From Salinicoccus carnicancri Crm (GTDB lineage Bacteria; Bacillota; Bacilli; Staphylococcales; Salinicoccaceae): a stretch of 64,000 bases of DNA. The DNA is taken from assembly GCF_000330705.1 (NCBI RefSeq), contig NZ_ANAM01000010.1, positions 226,007-290,006 of the forward strand. Reading direction: 5' to 3'. Shown one piece after another: positions 1 through 8,446 of the stretch (positions are counted from its first letter, which is position 1; every line of letters starts with the position of its first letter). A program made the position numbers and the translations under genes. Below the pieces are notes generated by a model that was not told where the DNA came from, made no database searches, and saw only the letters and a program-made list of their open reading frames with translations.

Positions 1-940
1 CACCGATACATTGCATTTCACCGCGGGCAAGCGCCGGTTTCAGAATATTGGATGCATCTATTGCGCCCTCGGCTCCGCCGGCACCGATCAGTGTATGCAG
101 CTCATCGATGAACAGCACTACGTTGCCGGCCTTGTGTATTTCCTCCATGACCTTTTTCATGCGTTCCTCAAATTCACCGCGGTACTTGGTGCCCGCCACA
201 ACCGTTCCCATGTCGAGTGACATGACGCGCTTGTCCTTCAGTGTTTCAGGCACTTCGTTTTTGACGATCTGCTGTGCAAGCCCTTCGGCAATCGCAGTCT
301 TACCCACACCAGGTTCACCAATCAGCACAGGGTTGTTCTTCGTCCTTCTGCTCAGGACTTCGATAACCCGTGTGATCTCGCTTGAACGACCGATGACCGG
401 ATCCAGCATATCATCACGGGCTATCTGTGTGAGATCGCGGGCGAGCGAATCCAGTGTGGGTGTGTTGTGGTCCTTCTTCATATTATCTTTCTGCTGGAGC
501 GCCTCAGGATTGCCGAGCATCTTGATCACCGCAGCACGCGCTTTGGTTATATTCAGGTCAAGGTTGGATAGTACTCTGGCGGCCACGCCTTCGCTTTCAC
601 GGATCAGGCCGAGGAGCAGGTGCTCCGTACCGACGAAATTATGATGCAGTTTTCTCGCTTCATCCATTGAAAGCTCGATGACTTTTTTCGCCCGCGGCGT
701 ATAGTGGATGGAAGAAGAGGATTCTGACCCTTCATTGATGAGGTTGAATACCTCTTCTTTGACTTTATCCTCTGTAATATTGAATGATTCCAGCACTTTC
801 GCTGCGATGCCTTCATTCTCCTTAACGAGACCGAGGAGCAGGTGCTCTGTACCAATATTCGAATGCTTGAGGTTGATTGCTTCTTCCTGCGCGTATGCGA
901 GCACTTTCTGTGCACGTTCTGTCAGTCTGCCAAATAGCAT
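1..940 (-). CDS. clpC: ATP-dependent Clp protease ATPase subunit ClpC (partial, 3' end outside window)
   Basis: HSP100-type AAA+ unfoldase that feeds substrates to ClpP. Only about the first 313 residues are inside the window. The N-terminal Clp-N domain shows its two repeats ([11 protein letters not shown] and [12 protein letters not shown]), followed by the first AAA+ domain with Walker A GEPGVGKT and the [12 protein letters not shown]alker B region. An ATG at 946 overlaps the mcsB stop (ATGA), but the GGAGG site sits 3 nt from it and 9 nt from the ATG at 940, so [11 protein letters not shown] at 940 is preferred. It is the last gene of the ctsR operon; the reading frame is open to the window edge. 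Confidence 0.96.
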   Translation of the reverse strand, partial: MLFGRLTERAQKVLAYAQEEAINLKHSNIGTEHLLLGLVKENEGIAAKVLESFNITEDKVKEEVFNLINEGSESSSSIHYTPRAKKVIELSMDEARKLHHNFVGTEHLLLGLIRESEGVAARVLSNLDLNITKARAAVIKMLGNPEALQQKDNMKKDHNTPTLDSLARDLTQIARDDMLDPVIGRSSEITRVIEVLSRRTKNNPVLIGEPGVGKTAIAEGLAQQIVKNEVPETLKDKRVMSLDMGTVVAGTKYRGEFEERMKKVMEEIHKAGNVVLFIDELHTLIGAGGAEGAIDASNILKPALARGEMQCIG

Positions 941-942
941 AT

Positions 943-1971
943 TCATTTCCCTCCTGATAATTCTCTTAATAGTGTTGCACGTTCTTCATCGACCGCCTGT
1001 TCAAGAGATGTATAGTGTTTGTGCTGTTCGTTCAGTCTCATTTTGAGGAAAGCCGGCTGGATCAGCTGGATCCATTTCTGGAACTTGAAACCGTCATGCT
1101 CAAGGACTCCAAGATCAATGCCCAGCTTGACATCACTCAGACATTTCGCCGCTTCTTTAAGAGACATCTTATATGCATGCTTCAGCAGCCCGTAGGAACG
1201 GGATGCTGAATCTTTCACTTCAAGAAGATGTTCGCTTTCAAGACGTGAGCGCATCTCAAGTTCCTCTTCGATGATCTGCGACTTCAGCTCATCCAGGTTC
1301 TGGATAATCTCTTCCTCTCCCTGTCCCAGTGTGAGCTGATTCGACAGCTGATATATATGTCCGAGAGGAACGGACCCTTCTCCATATATACCTCTTAACG
1401 TAAATCCGAAACGGTTTAAATTGCCTGACAGCCGTTCAAGTTTCCTCCCCAGTGTAAGCGCGGGAAGATGGAGCATGACAGAGGCCCGCATGCCGGTTCC
1501 GACATTCGTCGGACAGGCTGTCAGGTAGCCGAAATGTTCATCGAAGGCATAGTCCACCACGTCTTCCAGGGATTCATCTATCTTTTCAGCTTCTTTGTAG
1601 AGTGCATGGATCGGCACTCCCGTGCCCATCGTCTGGATACGTATATGATCCTCTTCATTGATCATGATGGAAACCGATTCATTCTCATTGATGAAACTGT
1701 GCAGTCCCTGCCTGGTAAAGAGCGGACTGATCAGATGCTTTTCCACAAGCAACGCCTTGTCTTCGAACTTCAGCATGTTCATCGACACTTTCTGATAGTC
1801 ATCAAAAGCCGTGCTGAGTTTTTCCAGGACTGCATCCAGTCCATCGTCGTCCCTCATCATATGCGGAAAAGGGACATGCCTGACATTCCTGGCAAGCCGC
1901 ACCCGTGCTGACATTTCAACAGGAAGCTCGGCGGACTCTTCTATCCAGGGGCTCACATTATTTTGCGCCAT
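943..1971 (-). CDS. mcsB: Protein-arginine kinase McsB
   Basis: Phosphagen-kinase-fold enzyme that phosphorylates arginines, marking proteins for ClpCP and inactivating CtsR. Visible family motifs are SARVRLARN near the N-terminus, [10 protein letters not shown], and the active-site region [12 protein letters not shown] with the catalytic Cys. The ATG at 1971 (MAQNNVSPW) is chosen because GGCAGGTGG lies just upstream; the frame stays open to 2010 but that extension is not typical. This gives 342 aa, close to the usual length. It overlaps the end of mcsA by 14 bp and abuts clpC, so translation is probably coupled. Confidence 0.94.
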   Translation of the reverse strand: MAQNNVSPWIEESAELPVEMSARVRLARNVRHVPFPHMMRDDDGLDAVLEKLSTAFDDYQKVSMNMLKFEDKALLVEKHLISPLFTRQGLHSFINENESVSIMINEEDHIRIQTMGTGVPIHALYKEAEKIDESLEDVVDYAFDEHFGYLTACPTNVGTGMRASVMLHLPALTLGRKLERLSGNLNRFGFTLRGIYGEGSVPLGHIYQLSNQLTLGQGEEEIIQNLDELKSQIIEEELEMRSRLESEHLLEVKDSASRSYGLLKHAYKMSLKEAAKCLSDVKLGIDLGVLEHDGFKFQKWIQLIQPAFLKMRLNEQHKHYTSLEQAVDEERATLLRELSGGK

Positions 1972-2479
1972 CCATTCCACCTGCCTTCTCAAGTTCCCTG
2001 ATTTCATCACGGACGACTGCCGCTTCCTCGAATTCCTGTGATTCTATAAGTTCCGACAGTTTCTGCCTCAGTGTTTCAATCTGTTTTTTGACCTTTATCT
2101 GTGAACGGGCCTTTTTCGGCACTTTACCGATATGCTCCGTCTGATGCGCCTGGACACGTGTAATTATTTCCGGGGCCTGCCTGTCAAATGTGCTATAGCA
2201 GTCCGGGCAGCCGAACTTTCCATTCTTGACAATTGAGTCGATGGTCGATCCGCACGTCTCACACTCCTTGCGTTTCCTCTCTTTCTGCTGCGTGGTCTTC
2301 TGCTGCGATAGTGATTTCAGCAACTGGTGGATGTTGAATGAATCGTCCGGATAGCTGAAGTCACTTTCAAAGGAGGCATTTGCACACTGTTCACACAAAA
2401 ATTTTTCCGACTTATCCAATCCACTGCCTTTTGTAATGTGGATGGTCGCTTCACGCACATTGCATGATTCGCATTTCAT
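1958..2479 (-). CDS. mcsA: McsA, activator of the McsB arginine kinase
   Basis: Zinc-binding partner of McsB and modulator of CtsR. The 173-aa protein carries four CxxC motifs (CESC, CEQC, CETC, CPDC), which bind metal, and a C-terminal UVR-like coiled segment (IETLRQKLSELIESQEFEEA). It begins 4 bp after the ctsR stop and overlaps mcsB, in the usual operon order. All cysteine pairs are intact. Confidence 0.94.
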   Translation of the reverse strand: MKCESCNVREATIHITKGSGLDKSEKFLCEQCANASFESDFSYPDDSFNIHQLLKSLSQQKTTQQKERKRKECETCGSTIDSIVKNGKFGCPDCYSTFDRQAPEIITRVQAHQTEHIGKVPKKARSQIKVKKQIETLRQKLSELIESQEFEEAAVVRDEIRELEKAGGMDGAK

Positions 2480-2483
2480 CCGC

Positions 2484-2951
2484 TCACTCCTCGCTGTATA
2501 GAATAACGTCTATCACTCTTCTCAGAATACTCGCCCTTAATGTATCGCGGTAAGGGAGCTCCAGCATCAGTGTTTCACGTTCCACCGCGGCATTTATAAT
2601 CTTTGCCTCTTTGATGGTTATGACCTCATTTTCGAACATGGACTGGATGATACGGTTTGCATTCTGTTCAGATACACCATCGCCGATGAGTTTCTTCAGA
2701 TGGGCAAGATATTCAGACTTGGAATGCGTCTCCACTTTGGTAATTCTTATATATCCCCCGCCGCCGCGCTTGCTTTCCACGGTATACCCATGTTCATTTG
2801 TGAAGCGGGTCTTGATGACATAGTTCAGCTGCGATGGGACGCAATCAAATTTTTCAGCAATATGTGCCCGTTTTATCTCAACAACCTCACCGCCGGAGTC
2901 CTGGATCAGCTGCTTCAAATATTGTTCGATGATGTCCGACATATTACGCAT
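2484..2951 (-). CDS. ctsR: Transcriptional repressor CtsR
   Basis: Class III heat-shock repressor of clp genes. The 155-aa protein has the winged-helix N-terminal half (ISDIIEQYLKQL, VPSQLNYVIKTRF) and the glycine-rich wing KRGGGGYIRI, a hallmark of the family that senses heat. Start at 2951 (MRNMSDI) follows a GAGGTGAT site; an internal ATG at 2942 is possible. First gene of the operon ctsR-mcsA-mcsB-clpC, with a CtsR operator directly upstream, so it should repress itself. Confidence 0.95.
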   Translation of the reverse strand: MRNMSDIIEQYLKQLIQDSGGEVVEIKRAHIAEKFDCVPSQLNYVIKTRFTNEHGYTVESKRGGGGYIRITKVETHSKSEYLAHLKKLIGDGVSEQNANRIIQSMFENEVITIKEAKIINAAVERETLMLELPYRDTLRASILRRVIDVILYSEE

Positions 2952-2963
2952 TTCATCACCTCT

Positions 2964-2980
2964 TTTGACCTTCTTTGACT
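2964..2980 (-). promoter_or_regulatory. CtsR operator
   Basis: Read on the minus strand this is AGTCAAA-GAA-GGTCAAA, a direct heptad repeat matching the CtsR consensus (RGTCAAA-NAN-RGTCAAA) at every position. It sits between the -10 element and the ctsR ribosome site, where bound repressor would block transcription. Confidence 0.92.
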
Positions 2981-2983
2981 ATA

Positions 2984-3012
2984 ATTATATAATCTCAGTC
3001 GGAATAAGGCAA
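2984..3012 (-). promoter_or_regulatory. Sigma-A promoter of the ctsR operon
   Basis: Minus-strand TTGCCT (3012-3007), a 17-bp spacer and TATAAT (2989-2984). The CtsR operator begins 3 bp downstream of the -10 hexamer and overlaps the expected transcription start. Confidence 0.8.
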
Positions 3013-3044
3013 ATGGAAAGTTTTATAAATTCCCCCTTTATTTC

Positions 3045-3058
3045 TGTAAACGTTTGCA
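3045..3058 (+). promoter_or_regulatory. Catabolite-responsive element (cre) upstream of nupC
   Basis: TGTAAACGTTTGCA differs at one position from the CcpA-binding consensus TGWAANCGNTNWCA and is nearly palindromic around AAACGTTT. It lies about 20 bp upstream of the likely nupC -35 element and on the other side about 33 bp behind the ctsR -35. CcpA control of nucleoside uptake is the natural reading; direction of the effect cannot be told. Confidence 0.75.
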
Positions 3059-3078
3059 TTATAATAATTAAGGACTAT

Positions 3079-3107
3079 TTTACAATCAGGTTTTAAACGC
3101 ACATAAT
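3079..3107 (+). promoter_or_regulatory. Sigma-A promoter of nupC
   Basis: TTTACA (3079-3084), 17-bp spacer, CATAAT (3102-3107). It lies 46 bp before the proposed TTG start of nupC. Confidence 0.65.
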
Positions 3108-3152
3108 GGATTCATACATAATTGTAAATAAAAAACTTATGAGGTGACCGTA

Positions 3153-4367
3153 TTGAGTATTCTACTGGGTATTATCGGTATTGCTTTCACGCTGTTTTTA
3201 GCATGGCTTGCCAGCAGCAACCGTAAACTCGCCTTCAAAAACTGGAAGAACATCCTCGTTCTTCTCGCCATCCAGCTGCTTTTTGCATTCCTTCTTCTTT
3301 CCACAGGTGCTGGACAGTCCATCATCGGCGCATTGGCTTCAGGATTTAACGTGCTGCTCGGTTTCGCAGCAGAAGGTGTCGGATTCGTAATGGGGGATCT
3401 CACAACTCTTGAAGATGGTGCCCCTGCAGACGTGTTCTTCTTTAATGTTCTTCTGCCTATCATCGTCATTTCCGCACTGATCGGCATTCTGCAGTTCACG
3501 AAGATCCTTCCGCTCATCATCCGTGGAATGGGAATTCTGCTGACTAAAGTGACCGGCATGGGTTACCTTGAATCATACAACGGTGCAGCATCCATGATTC
3601 TCGGGCAGTCCGAAGTATTCATCTCCCTGAAAAACCAGCTGCCTAAACTGACAACACACAGGCTGTACACTCTTTCGGCACAGTCCATGGGGTCCGTTTC
3701 ACTGTCCATCGTCGGCGCATACATGACGATGCTCGAGCCCCAGTATGTAGTTGCAGCAATCGTACTCAACCTGTTCGGTGCATATGTCATCGTACACGTA
3801 ATCAATCCTTATATACTGACAGAAGAGGAAGAGGCTGCCACTGACATCGGCGGCAGCCCGGATGACGGAAAATCCTTCTTCCAGATTCTTGGGGACTACA
3901 TCATGGATGGTGCCAAAGTCGCGATGACTGTTGCAGCGATGCTGATCGGCTATATTGCCCTGATCGCCATCCTGAACCAGGCATTCCTGCTCATCCCCGG
4001 TGTCAGCATCACATTCCAGGACGTTCTCGGCTACATTTTCATGCCAATTGCATTCCTTATCGGGATACCTTGGTCTGAAGCACAGCAGGCAGGCGCCCTC
4101 ATGGCAACGAAGCTCATCACCAATGAATTCGTAGCGATGCTCGACTATCAGGCGATTGCCGATCAGTTCAGTGAGAAGTCACAGGCGATGATTTCAGTAT
4201 TCCTTGTTTCATTCGCCAACTTCTCAAGCATCGGCATCATTGCAGGCTCTGTCAAAGGCCTCCATAACGAAAGTGGCGACAAAGTTGCAAAATTCGGCCT
4301 CAAACTCGTCTATGGTGCTTCACTCGTGAGTCTGCTTACAGCAACAATTGTCGGGTTCTTCGCATAA
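3153..4367 (+). CDS. nupC: Concentrative nucleoside transporter, NupC family
   Basis: Cation-coupled nucleoside importer of the CNT family in the cytoplasmic membrane. About 404 aa with N-terminal hydrophobic helices, the Nucleos_tra2-like core LILGQSEVFISLKNQLP, and the C-terminal region FANFSSIGIIAGSVKGL that is typical of the family. The TTG at 3153 (SILLGIIG) is chosen because GAGGTGA ends 5 nt upstream; a GTG at 3144 lies inside that ribosome site. Monocistronic: own promoter, a cre site upstream and a strong terminator behind. Exact substrate preference (pyrimidine or purine) is not visible. Confidence 0.9.
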   Translation: MSILLGIIGIAFTLFLAWLASSNRKLAFKNWKNILVLLAIQLLFAFLLLSTGAGQSIIGALASGFNVLLGFAAEGVGFVMGDLTTLEDGAPADVFFFNVLLPIIVISALIGILQFTKILPLIIRGMGILLTKVTGMGYLESYNGAASMILGQSEVFISLKNQLPKLTTHRLYTLSAQSMGSVSLSIVGAYMTMLEPQYVVAAIVLNLFGAYVIVHVINPYILTEEEEAATDIGGSPDDGKSFFQILGDYIMDGAKVAMTVAAMLIGYIALIAILNQAFLLIPGVSITFQDVLGYIFMPIAFLIGIPWSEAQQAGALMATKLITNEFVAMLDYQAIADQFSEKSQAMISVFLVSFANFSSIGIIAGSVKGLHNESGDKVAKFGLKLVYGASLVSLLTATIVGFFA

Positions 4368-4386
4368 TGAAATACCGTTTTACATT

Positions 4387-4413
4387 GGAGACCGGACGGC
4401 CGGTCTCCTTTTT
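4387..4413 (+). terminator. Rho-independent terminator of nupC
   Basis: Perfect 9-bp stem GGAGACCGG / CCGGTCTCC with a 4-nt loop, followed by a run of T. Confidence 0.9.
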
Positions 4414-4505
4414 ATATCTTCAAATGGTCACAGCTTTCCAAGATGGCATTTGGAATTCAGCATGATAGAATTGAAGCCAACAATAGAAAGACGGAGAGAT
4501 TCATT

Positions 4506-5315
4506 ATGAAAATTGGCGTCATTTCCGATCTGCATATCGATCGCGGAAATATAGGAACTGATATATATGAGACACTGCTGTCGGAAGAAGTGAAATCCCG
4601 CGAACTGGATCTCCTGCTCATTGCCGGAGATGTTTCCAGTCATTATACAATGACTGCGGAATTCCTTGAAAACATGCGCAGCCTCACGGAGATGGAGATT
4701 CTCTTCGTACCCGGCAACCATGACTACTGGCTCGGCAGCAGGGAGGATATGACGACACGGGATGTGTATGAATTCTATAAGCACATGCCGGGCAGTCTCC
4801 TGGAATCGCCCTACATCGTAAATGACGACTGGGCAATTGTCGGCCACAGCGGTTGGTATGACTATACTTATGCAGATGAGCGCTTCGGTGATGAGAAGCT
4901 CACCCGAGGAAAATTCTACGGCGGTACCTGGCAGGATAAGCTGAAGGTGGACTGGCAGATGCATGACAGGGAATTATCCAGGGTCTTTGCGGACAAAGTG
5001 GAGACTGACATGGAAAAAACCGATGGCAGGAACATCATCATGATGACTCATGTTGTCACCAACAGAAGATATGCCGTCCCCATGCCCCACCGCCTTTTCG
5101 ACTATTTCAATGCATTCATCGGCACCTCGGATTTTGATACACTGTATGAAAAGTATCCCATCAGATACAGCATCATGGGGCACGTCCATTTCCGCCACCA
5201 ATTCAGGCAGGACAACCTCACGTATATATGTGCCTGCCTCGGCTATCAGCGCGAATGGCGGACCGATGATATCAAAACGGAGATAATGAATACTTTGCAG
5301 GTGATAGAAATATGA
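4506..5315 (+). CDS. Calcineurin-like metallophosphoesterase
   Basis: 269-aa cytoplasmic phosphoesterase of unknown substrate. All five metal-binding blocks of the family are present in order: SDLHID near residue 7, GDVSSH, GNHDYW, MMTHVV and GHVHF. The ATG at 4506 (MKIGVISDLH) is preferred over an upstream in-frame ATG at 4443 because the family begins just before the first motif and a GGAGAG site precedes it. It stands alone between two terminators. It resembles staphylococcal metallophosphoesterases of no known role. Its place next to the his operon, which lacks a histidinol-phosphatase, is noted but proves nothing. Confidence 0.85.
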   Translation: MKIGVISDLHIDRGNIGTDIYETLLSEEVKSRELDLLLIAGDVSSHYTMTAEFLENMRSLTEMEILFVPGNHDYWLGSREDMTTRDVYEFYKHMPGSLLESPYIVNDDWAIVGHSGWYDYTYADERFGDEKLTRGKFYGGTWQDKLKVDWQMHDRELSRVFADKVETDMEKTDGRNIIMMTHVVTNRRYAVPMPHRLFDYFNAFIGTSDFDTLYEKYPIRYSIMGHVHFRHQFRQDNLTYICACLGYQREWRTDDIKTEIMNTLQVIEI

Positions 5316-5325
5316 CTGCGAACCG

Positions 5326-5362
5326 AAAAACCGTATGCGGCACAAACCCGCATACGGTTTTT
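5326..5362. terminator. Bidirectional terminator
   Basis: Perfect 10-bp stem CCGTATGCGG / CCGCATACGG with a 7-nt loop, flanked by AAAAA and TTTTT. It serves both the metallophosphoesterase gene (+) and the convergent YerC-like gene (-). Confidence 0.9.
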
Positions 5363-5648
5363 ATTCCATACGGTCTATGATCCTGTGATAGCCGTCACTG
5401 CCGTAATCAAGGCACCGTTTCACCCGTGAGACTGTGGCGCTTGAAGCCCCGGTTTCATCCTGCACTTTCTGATAAGTCTGCCCTTCTTTGATCCTCTTGG
5501 CCACCTGGAAGCGCTGCTTGAGCGACACCAGCTCATTCGTGGTGCAGAGATCATCAAAAAAATGGTAGCAGTCATCGAGATTCTCGAGTTTCATGATTCC
5601 TTCGAACAGGTCATCAAGTTCTTTTCCTCTCAGTCTATCTATCTGCAT
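5361..5648 (-). CDS. TrpR-fold regulator of the YerC/YecD family
   Basis: 95-aa helical DNA-binding protein. The stretch TNELVSLKQRFQVAKRI followed by TYQKVQDETGASSATVSRVK is the TrpR/YerC-YecD helix-turn-helix. Start at 5648 (MQIDRLRGKEL) follows GGAGGG by 6 nt; the frame extends upstream to 5687 without a ribosome site. It is transcribed away from hisZ and shares with it a 160-bp intergenic region holding a perfect 9+9 inverted repeat. That layout points to control of histidine synthesis and of itself, an inference. Confidence 0.85.
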   Translation of the reverse strand: MQIDRLRGKELDDLFEGIMKLENLDDCYHFFDDLCTTNELVSLKQRFQVAKRIKEGQTYQKVQDETGASSATVSRVKRCLDYGSDGYHRIIDRME

Positions 5649-5672
5649 GGCGTTCCCTCCATTAATACGACC

Positions 5673-5701
5673 ATCATAACAAAACACTTTAGCTATTTAA
5701 A
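5673..5701 (-). promoter_or_regulatory. Putative promoter of the YerC-like gene
   Basis: Minus-strand TTTAAA (5701-5696), 17-bp spacer, TATGAT (5678-5673). The -35 and spacer lie inside the inverted repeat 5683-5706, so a protein bound there would block this promoter. The -35 is weak. Confidence 0.5.
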
Positions 5702-5706
5702 GTGTT
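5683..5706. promoter_or_regulatory. Operator-like palindrome between yerC-like gene and hisZ
   Basis: AACACTTTA, 6-bp gap, TAAAGTGTT: a perfect 9-bp inverted repeat without a T-run, hence more likely a protein site than a terminator. A related half-site GCTAAAGT recurs at 5783-5790, just before the hisZ ribosome site, as the inverse of ACTTTAGC at 5686-5693. Confidence 0.7.
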
Positions 5707-5727
5707 GAATCAATTGTCTGAAATGTC

Positions 5728-5756
5728 TTGCATTGGATAGTTTTATTTGTTACTAT
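5728..5756 (+). promoter_or_regulatory. Sigma-A promoter of the his operon
   Basis: TTGCAT (5728-5733), 17-bp spacer, TACTAT (5751-5756), 51 bp upstream of the hisZ start. The 9+9 palindrome ends 21 bp upstream of the -35 element. Confidence 0.65.
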
Positions 5757-5807
5757 TCTATTTATTGATTATTCTTTATCACGCTAAAGTATTAAAGGAG
5801 ACAGCCT

Positions 5808-6611
5808 ATGAAGAACGAATTGATTATGAACCGTCTGGCACTTGCACAGGACTATACCCGGCTGCTTGATGATGAAGGGTACCAGCTGATCGATATGAAC
5901 ATGGTGGAACCGTTCCGGATTGATGATAAACGGCACCATTCCTCCACAATCATCTTCGAAAAGAATGAACAGCTCTTCTCCATCCGCAGCGACTGGACGA
6001 GATCCCTCCTGAACTATAACGATAACTACTACCTCAGCCACCGTTTCTTCGGATACTTCGGACCGGTGGTCAGGAATTATAAAACATTCTATCAGGCAGG
6101 CGTGGAGCTCTATGGTCCGACAGAGACAGACGTGCTGGGCAGCATCGATATGCACCTGTCATTCATCAGAGAGACATACGGCCGTGAATTCAGCTCGATT
6201 GTCGTCAATGACGACAAACTCCTCGATCTGTATATCGAAAAGTATGGACTTCCCGAGGACATCCGCAAACTTGTCCATGAAAAGAACCTGTCCGAACTGC
6301 AAAAGCGCCTGGGCCGGACGCATCCGCTCTATAAACTGATGACGGCGAAAGTCAGCGATCAGATTACACTTGTGAACAGGGAATTCGGAGAGACGGATAT
6401 CATGAAGTTTCTCAACCATCTCGACGAATATCTCAGGAAGTACGGCATGAAGTTCATCCTGGACCTGTCATTCCGCTCCCCGCAGTCATACTACAACGGA
6501 TTTTATTTCCAGGTGTTCCTGGACCATGACTATCCGCTGTTGAGCGGCGGCGAATACAACAGCAGTGCATTCGGCATTGCGGTGAACCTGTCCAATGGAG
6601 GTCTCCTATGA
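5808..6611 (+). CDS. hisZ: ATP phosphoribosyltransferase regulatory subunit HisZ
   Basis: 267-aa protein with a class II aminoacyl-tRNA-synthetase (HisRS-like) fold without the anticodon domain. It is needed by short-form HisG for activity and histidine feedback. Family features are an N-terminal motif-2-like region (IIFEKNEQLFSIRSDWT, GPVVRNYKTFYQAGVELYG) and the C-terminal block YYNGFYFQVFL. AAAGGAG precedes the ATG by 8 nt. It is the first gene of the operon and overlaps hisG by 4 bp, in keeping with the short HisG that follows. It is shorter than many HisZ proteins (about 390 aa in Bacillus). Confidence 0.87.
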   Translation: MKNELIMNRLALAQDYTRLLDDEGYQLIDMNMVEPFRIDDKRHHSSTIIFEKNEQLFSIRSDWTRSLLNYNDNYYLSHRFFGYFGPVVRNYKTFYQAGVELYGPTETDVLGSIDMHLSFIRETYGREFSSIVVNDDKLLDLYIEKYGLPEDIRKLVHEKNLSELQKRLGRTHPLYKLMTAKVSDQITLVNREFGETDIMKFLNHLDEYLRKYGMKFILDLSFRSPQSYYNGFYFQVFLDHDYPLLSGGEYNSSAFGIAVNLSNGGLL

Positions 6612-7210
6612 TTACTGTTGCATTGACAAAAGGACGTCTTTTCAAAGACTTCATCGAATATATGGAAGAAAACGGACTGAATGACTATATCGGGGCGCTG
6701 ACCGGCGAAACACGCTCCCTCTATACTGTAGTGGATGATGTGAAATTCATCTTCGCCAAAGGCCCCGACGTCCCGACCTATGTCGAAAGCGGCGTGGCGG
6801 ATCTCGGAATCGTCGGTTCGGATATCATCGCTGAAGATGAGTTCAACATCCTGAACGTCTCCCAGCTGCCGTTCGGCGACTGCCACTTCTCCGTCGCCGC
6901 CCTCCCGGGGCAGGAAGCGTTCGGCACCATCGCAACCAAATATACAAATGTCGCATTCGAACACTTCAAAAACAGGAAAATGGATGTGTCGCTCGTACAT
7001 CTGAACGGTTCTGTCGAACTGGCGCCGCTCCTCGGGCTGTCCGACGCAATCGTCGACATCGTACAGACAGGCGGAACCCTCAGGGACAACGGGCTGATCG
7101 AATACGAAAAGATCATGGACATACACGCCCGGCTCATCGCAAACAAGCGCACATTCTATACCAAAGAAGACGGAATATATGCATTTTTAAAAGAAATCGG
7201 GGTGGTCTGA
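6608..7210 (+). CDS. hisG: ATP phosphoribosyltransferase, short form (HisG)
   Basis: First enzyme of histidine synthesis: ATP + PRPP to phosphoribosyl-ATP. The 200-aa length marks the short form, which lacks the C-terminal regulatory domain and needs HisZ. Seen are ALTKGRL at the N-terminus, the central VADLGIVGSDIIAE, and the PRPP-binding segment AIVDIVQTGGTLRDNGL. Start ATG overlaps the hisZ stop, and its stop shares one base with the hisD start. Confidence 0.95.
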   Translation: MITVALTKGRLFKDFIEYMEENGLNDYIGALTGETRSLYTVVDDVKFIFAKGPDVPTYVESGVADLGIVGSDIIAEDEFNILNVSQLPFGDCHFSVAALPGQEAFGTIATKYTNVAFEHFKNRKMDVSLVHLNGSVELAPLLGLSDAIVDIVQTGGTLRDNGLIEYEKIMDIHARLIANKRTFYTKEDGIYAFLKEIGVV

Positions 7211-8442
7211 TGAATGCACTGGAATTCAGGGAAATATTTCAGGACAGGACGGAAACAGCCGGATTTGAAGGCATGCGCGGTGTAATGGAAATCATAGAAG
7301 ATGTGAGACGGGACAAAGATGCAGCACTCCGGTCATACACGGAACAATTCGACGGACGTACTCCCGACACATTCAAAGTTCCCCCGGAAAAACTTAAGGA
7401 CAGCTACGATGCACTGCCGGAGGACAGGAGGCGGGCACTTGAAAAAATCAGGGAACGCATCGAAGACTACCAGAGAATGATCAGATACGAAGACCGCGAT
7501 GACGGAGAATTCAAATATGTCTATCATCCGATTGAGAAAGTCGGCGTATACGTACCTGGCGGAACAGCGCTGTACCCTTCCAGCGTGCTCATGACGGTTG
7601 TGCCGGCAATGGTTGCCGGCGTCGGCGAAATACATGTCGTGACACCGACATTCGAAGACAGCAACATCACTTTCGCCGCCCTCCATATATGCGGCGTGGA
7701 GAATGTGTATACCGTGGGCGGCGCCCAGGCCGTCGCTGCGCTTGCGTTCGGCACTGAATCCATACCAAAAGTGGACAAGATCGTCGGCCCCGGCAACTAC
7801 TATGTCGCACTTGCCAAGCGCCTGCTGTTCGGGGAGGTCGGGATCGATATGATCGCCGGACCGAGTGAAATCCTGATCTATGTGGATGAAGACGTGAATG
7901 TGGATGCCATCGTCTATGACATTTTTGCACAATCAGAGCATGACAGGAATGCACGCACATTCCTGCTCAGCGAAGATCAGAGCATCATCGACCGGGTTGA
8001 AGACAGAATCGGAGATCTGATCGACCGGCAGCCGCGTGCCGAAATCATAAAGCAATCGATAGAAACCAATCATTACGCAGTCGTGGATTCCCGCCAGTCC
8101 CTCCTCGCACTGGTGAACCACATTGCACCGGAACACGTTTCCGTGCAGCACAGGGATTCCGACATGATCATCCGCAACATCAAATATGCCGGTGCAGTGT
8201 TTGAAGGATACTATTCTCCTGAAGCCATCGGCGACTATGCTGCCGGCCCGTCCCATGTGCTGCCGACAGACCGGACGGGACGTTTCAGCCACGGGCTGAA
8301 CGTCAATGACTTCCTGACAAGCCATGCAGTCATCTCTCTCACGGAAGATACCTTCGGCAATATCGCAGAACCGGCGATGACAGTCGCAGAGCAGGAACAG
8401 CTGGATGCACATTATCAATCATTGAAAATAAGAACGGAGTGA
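7210..8442 (+). CDS. hisD: Histidinol dehydrogenase HisD
   Basis: Zinc-dependent enzyme that oxidises L-histidinol to histidine in two NAD-dependent steps. 410 aa. Typical stretches are EKVGVYVPGGTALYPSSVLM, KIVGPGNYYVALAK, IDMIAGPSEILIYVDE, the NHIAPEHV block and the C-terminal GPSHVLPTDRTGRFSHGLNV. Start ATG overlaps the hisG stop by one base (TGATG). Full length, no breaks. Confidence 0.96.
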   Translation: MNALEFREIFQDRTETAGFEGMRGVMEIIEDVRRDKDAALRSYTEQFDGRTPDTFKVPPEKLKDSYDALPEDRRRALEKIRERIEDYQRMIRYEDRDDGEFKYVYHPIEKVGVYVPGGTALYPSSVLMTVVPAMVAGVGEIHVVTPTFEDSNITFAALHICGVENVYTVGGAQAVAALAFGTESIPKVDKIVGPGNYYVALAKRLLFGEVGIDMIAGPSEILIYVDEDVNVDAIVYDIFAQSEHDRNARTFLLSEDQSIIDRVEDRIGDLIDRQPRAEIIKQSIETNHYAVVDSRQSLLALVNHIAPEHVSVQHRDSDMIIRNIKYAGAVFEGYYSPEAIGDYAAGPSHVLPTDRTGRFSHGLNVNDFLTSHAVISLTEDTFGNIAEPAMTVAEQEQLDAHYQSLKIRTE

Positions 8443-8446
8443 TCAG

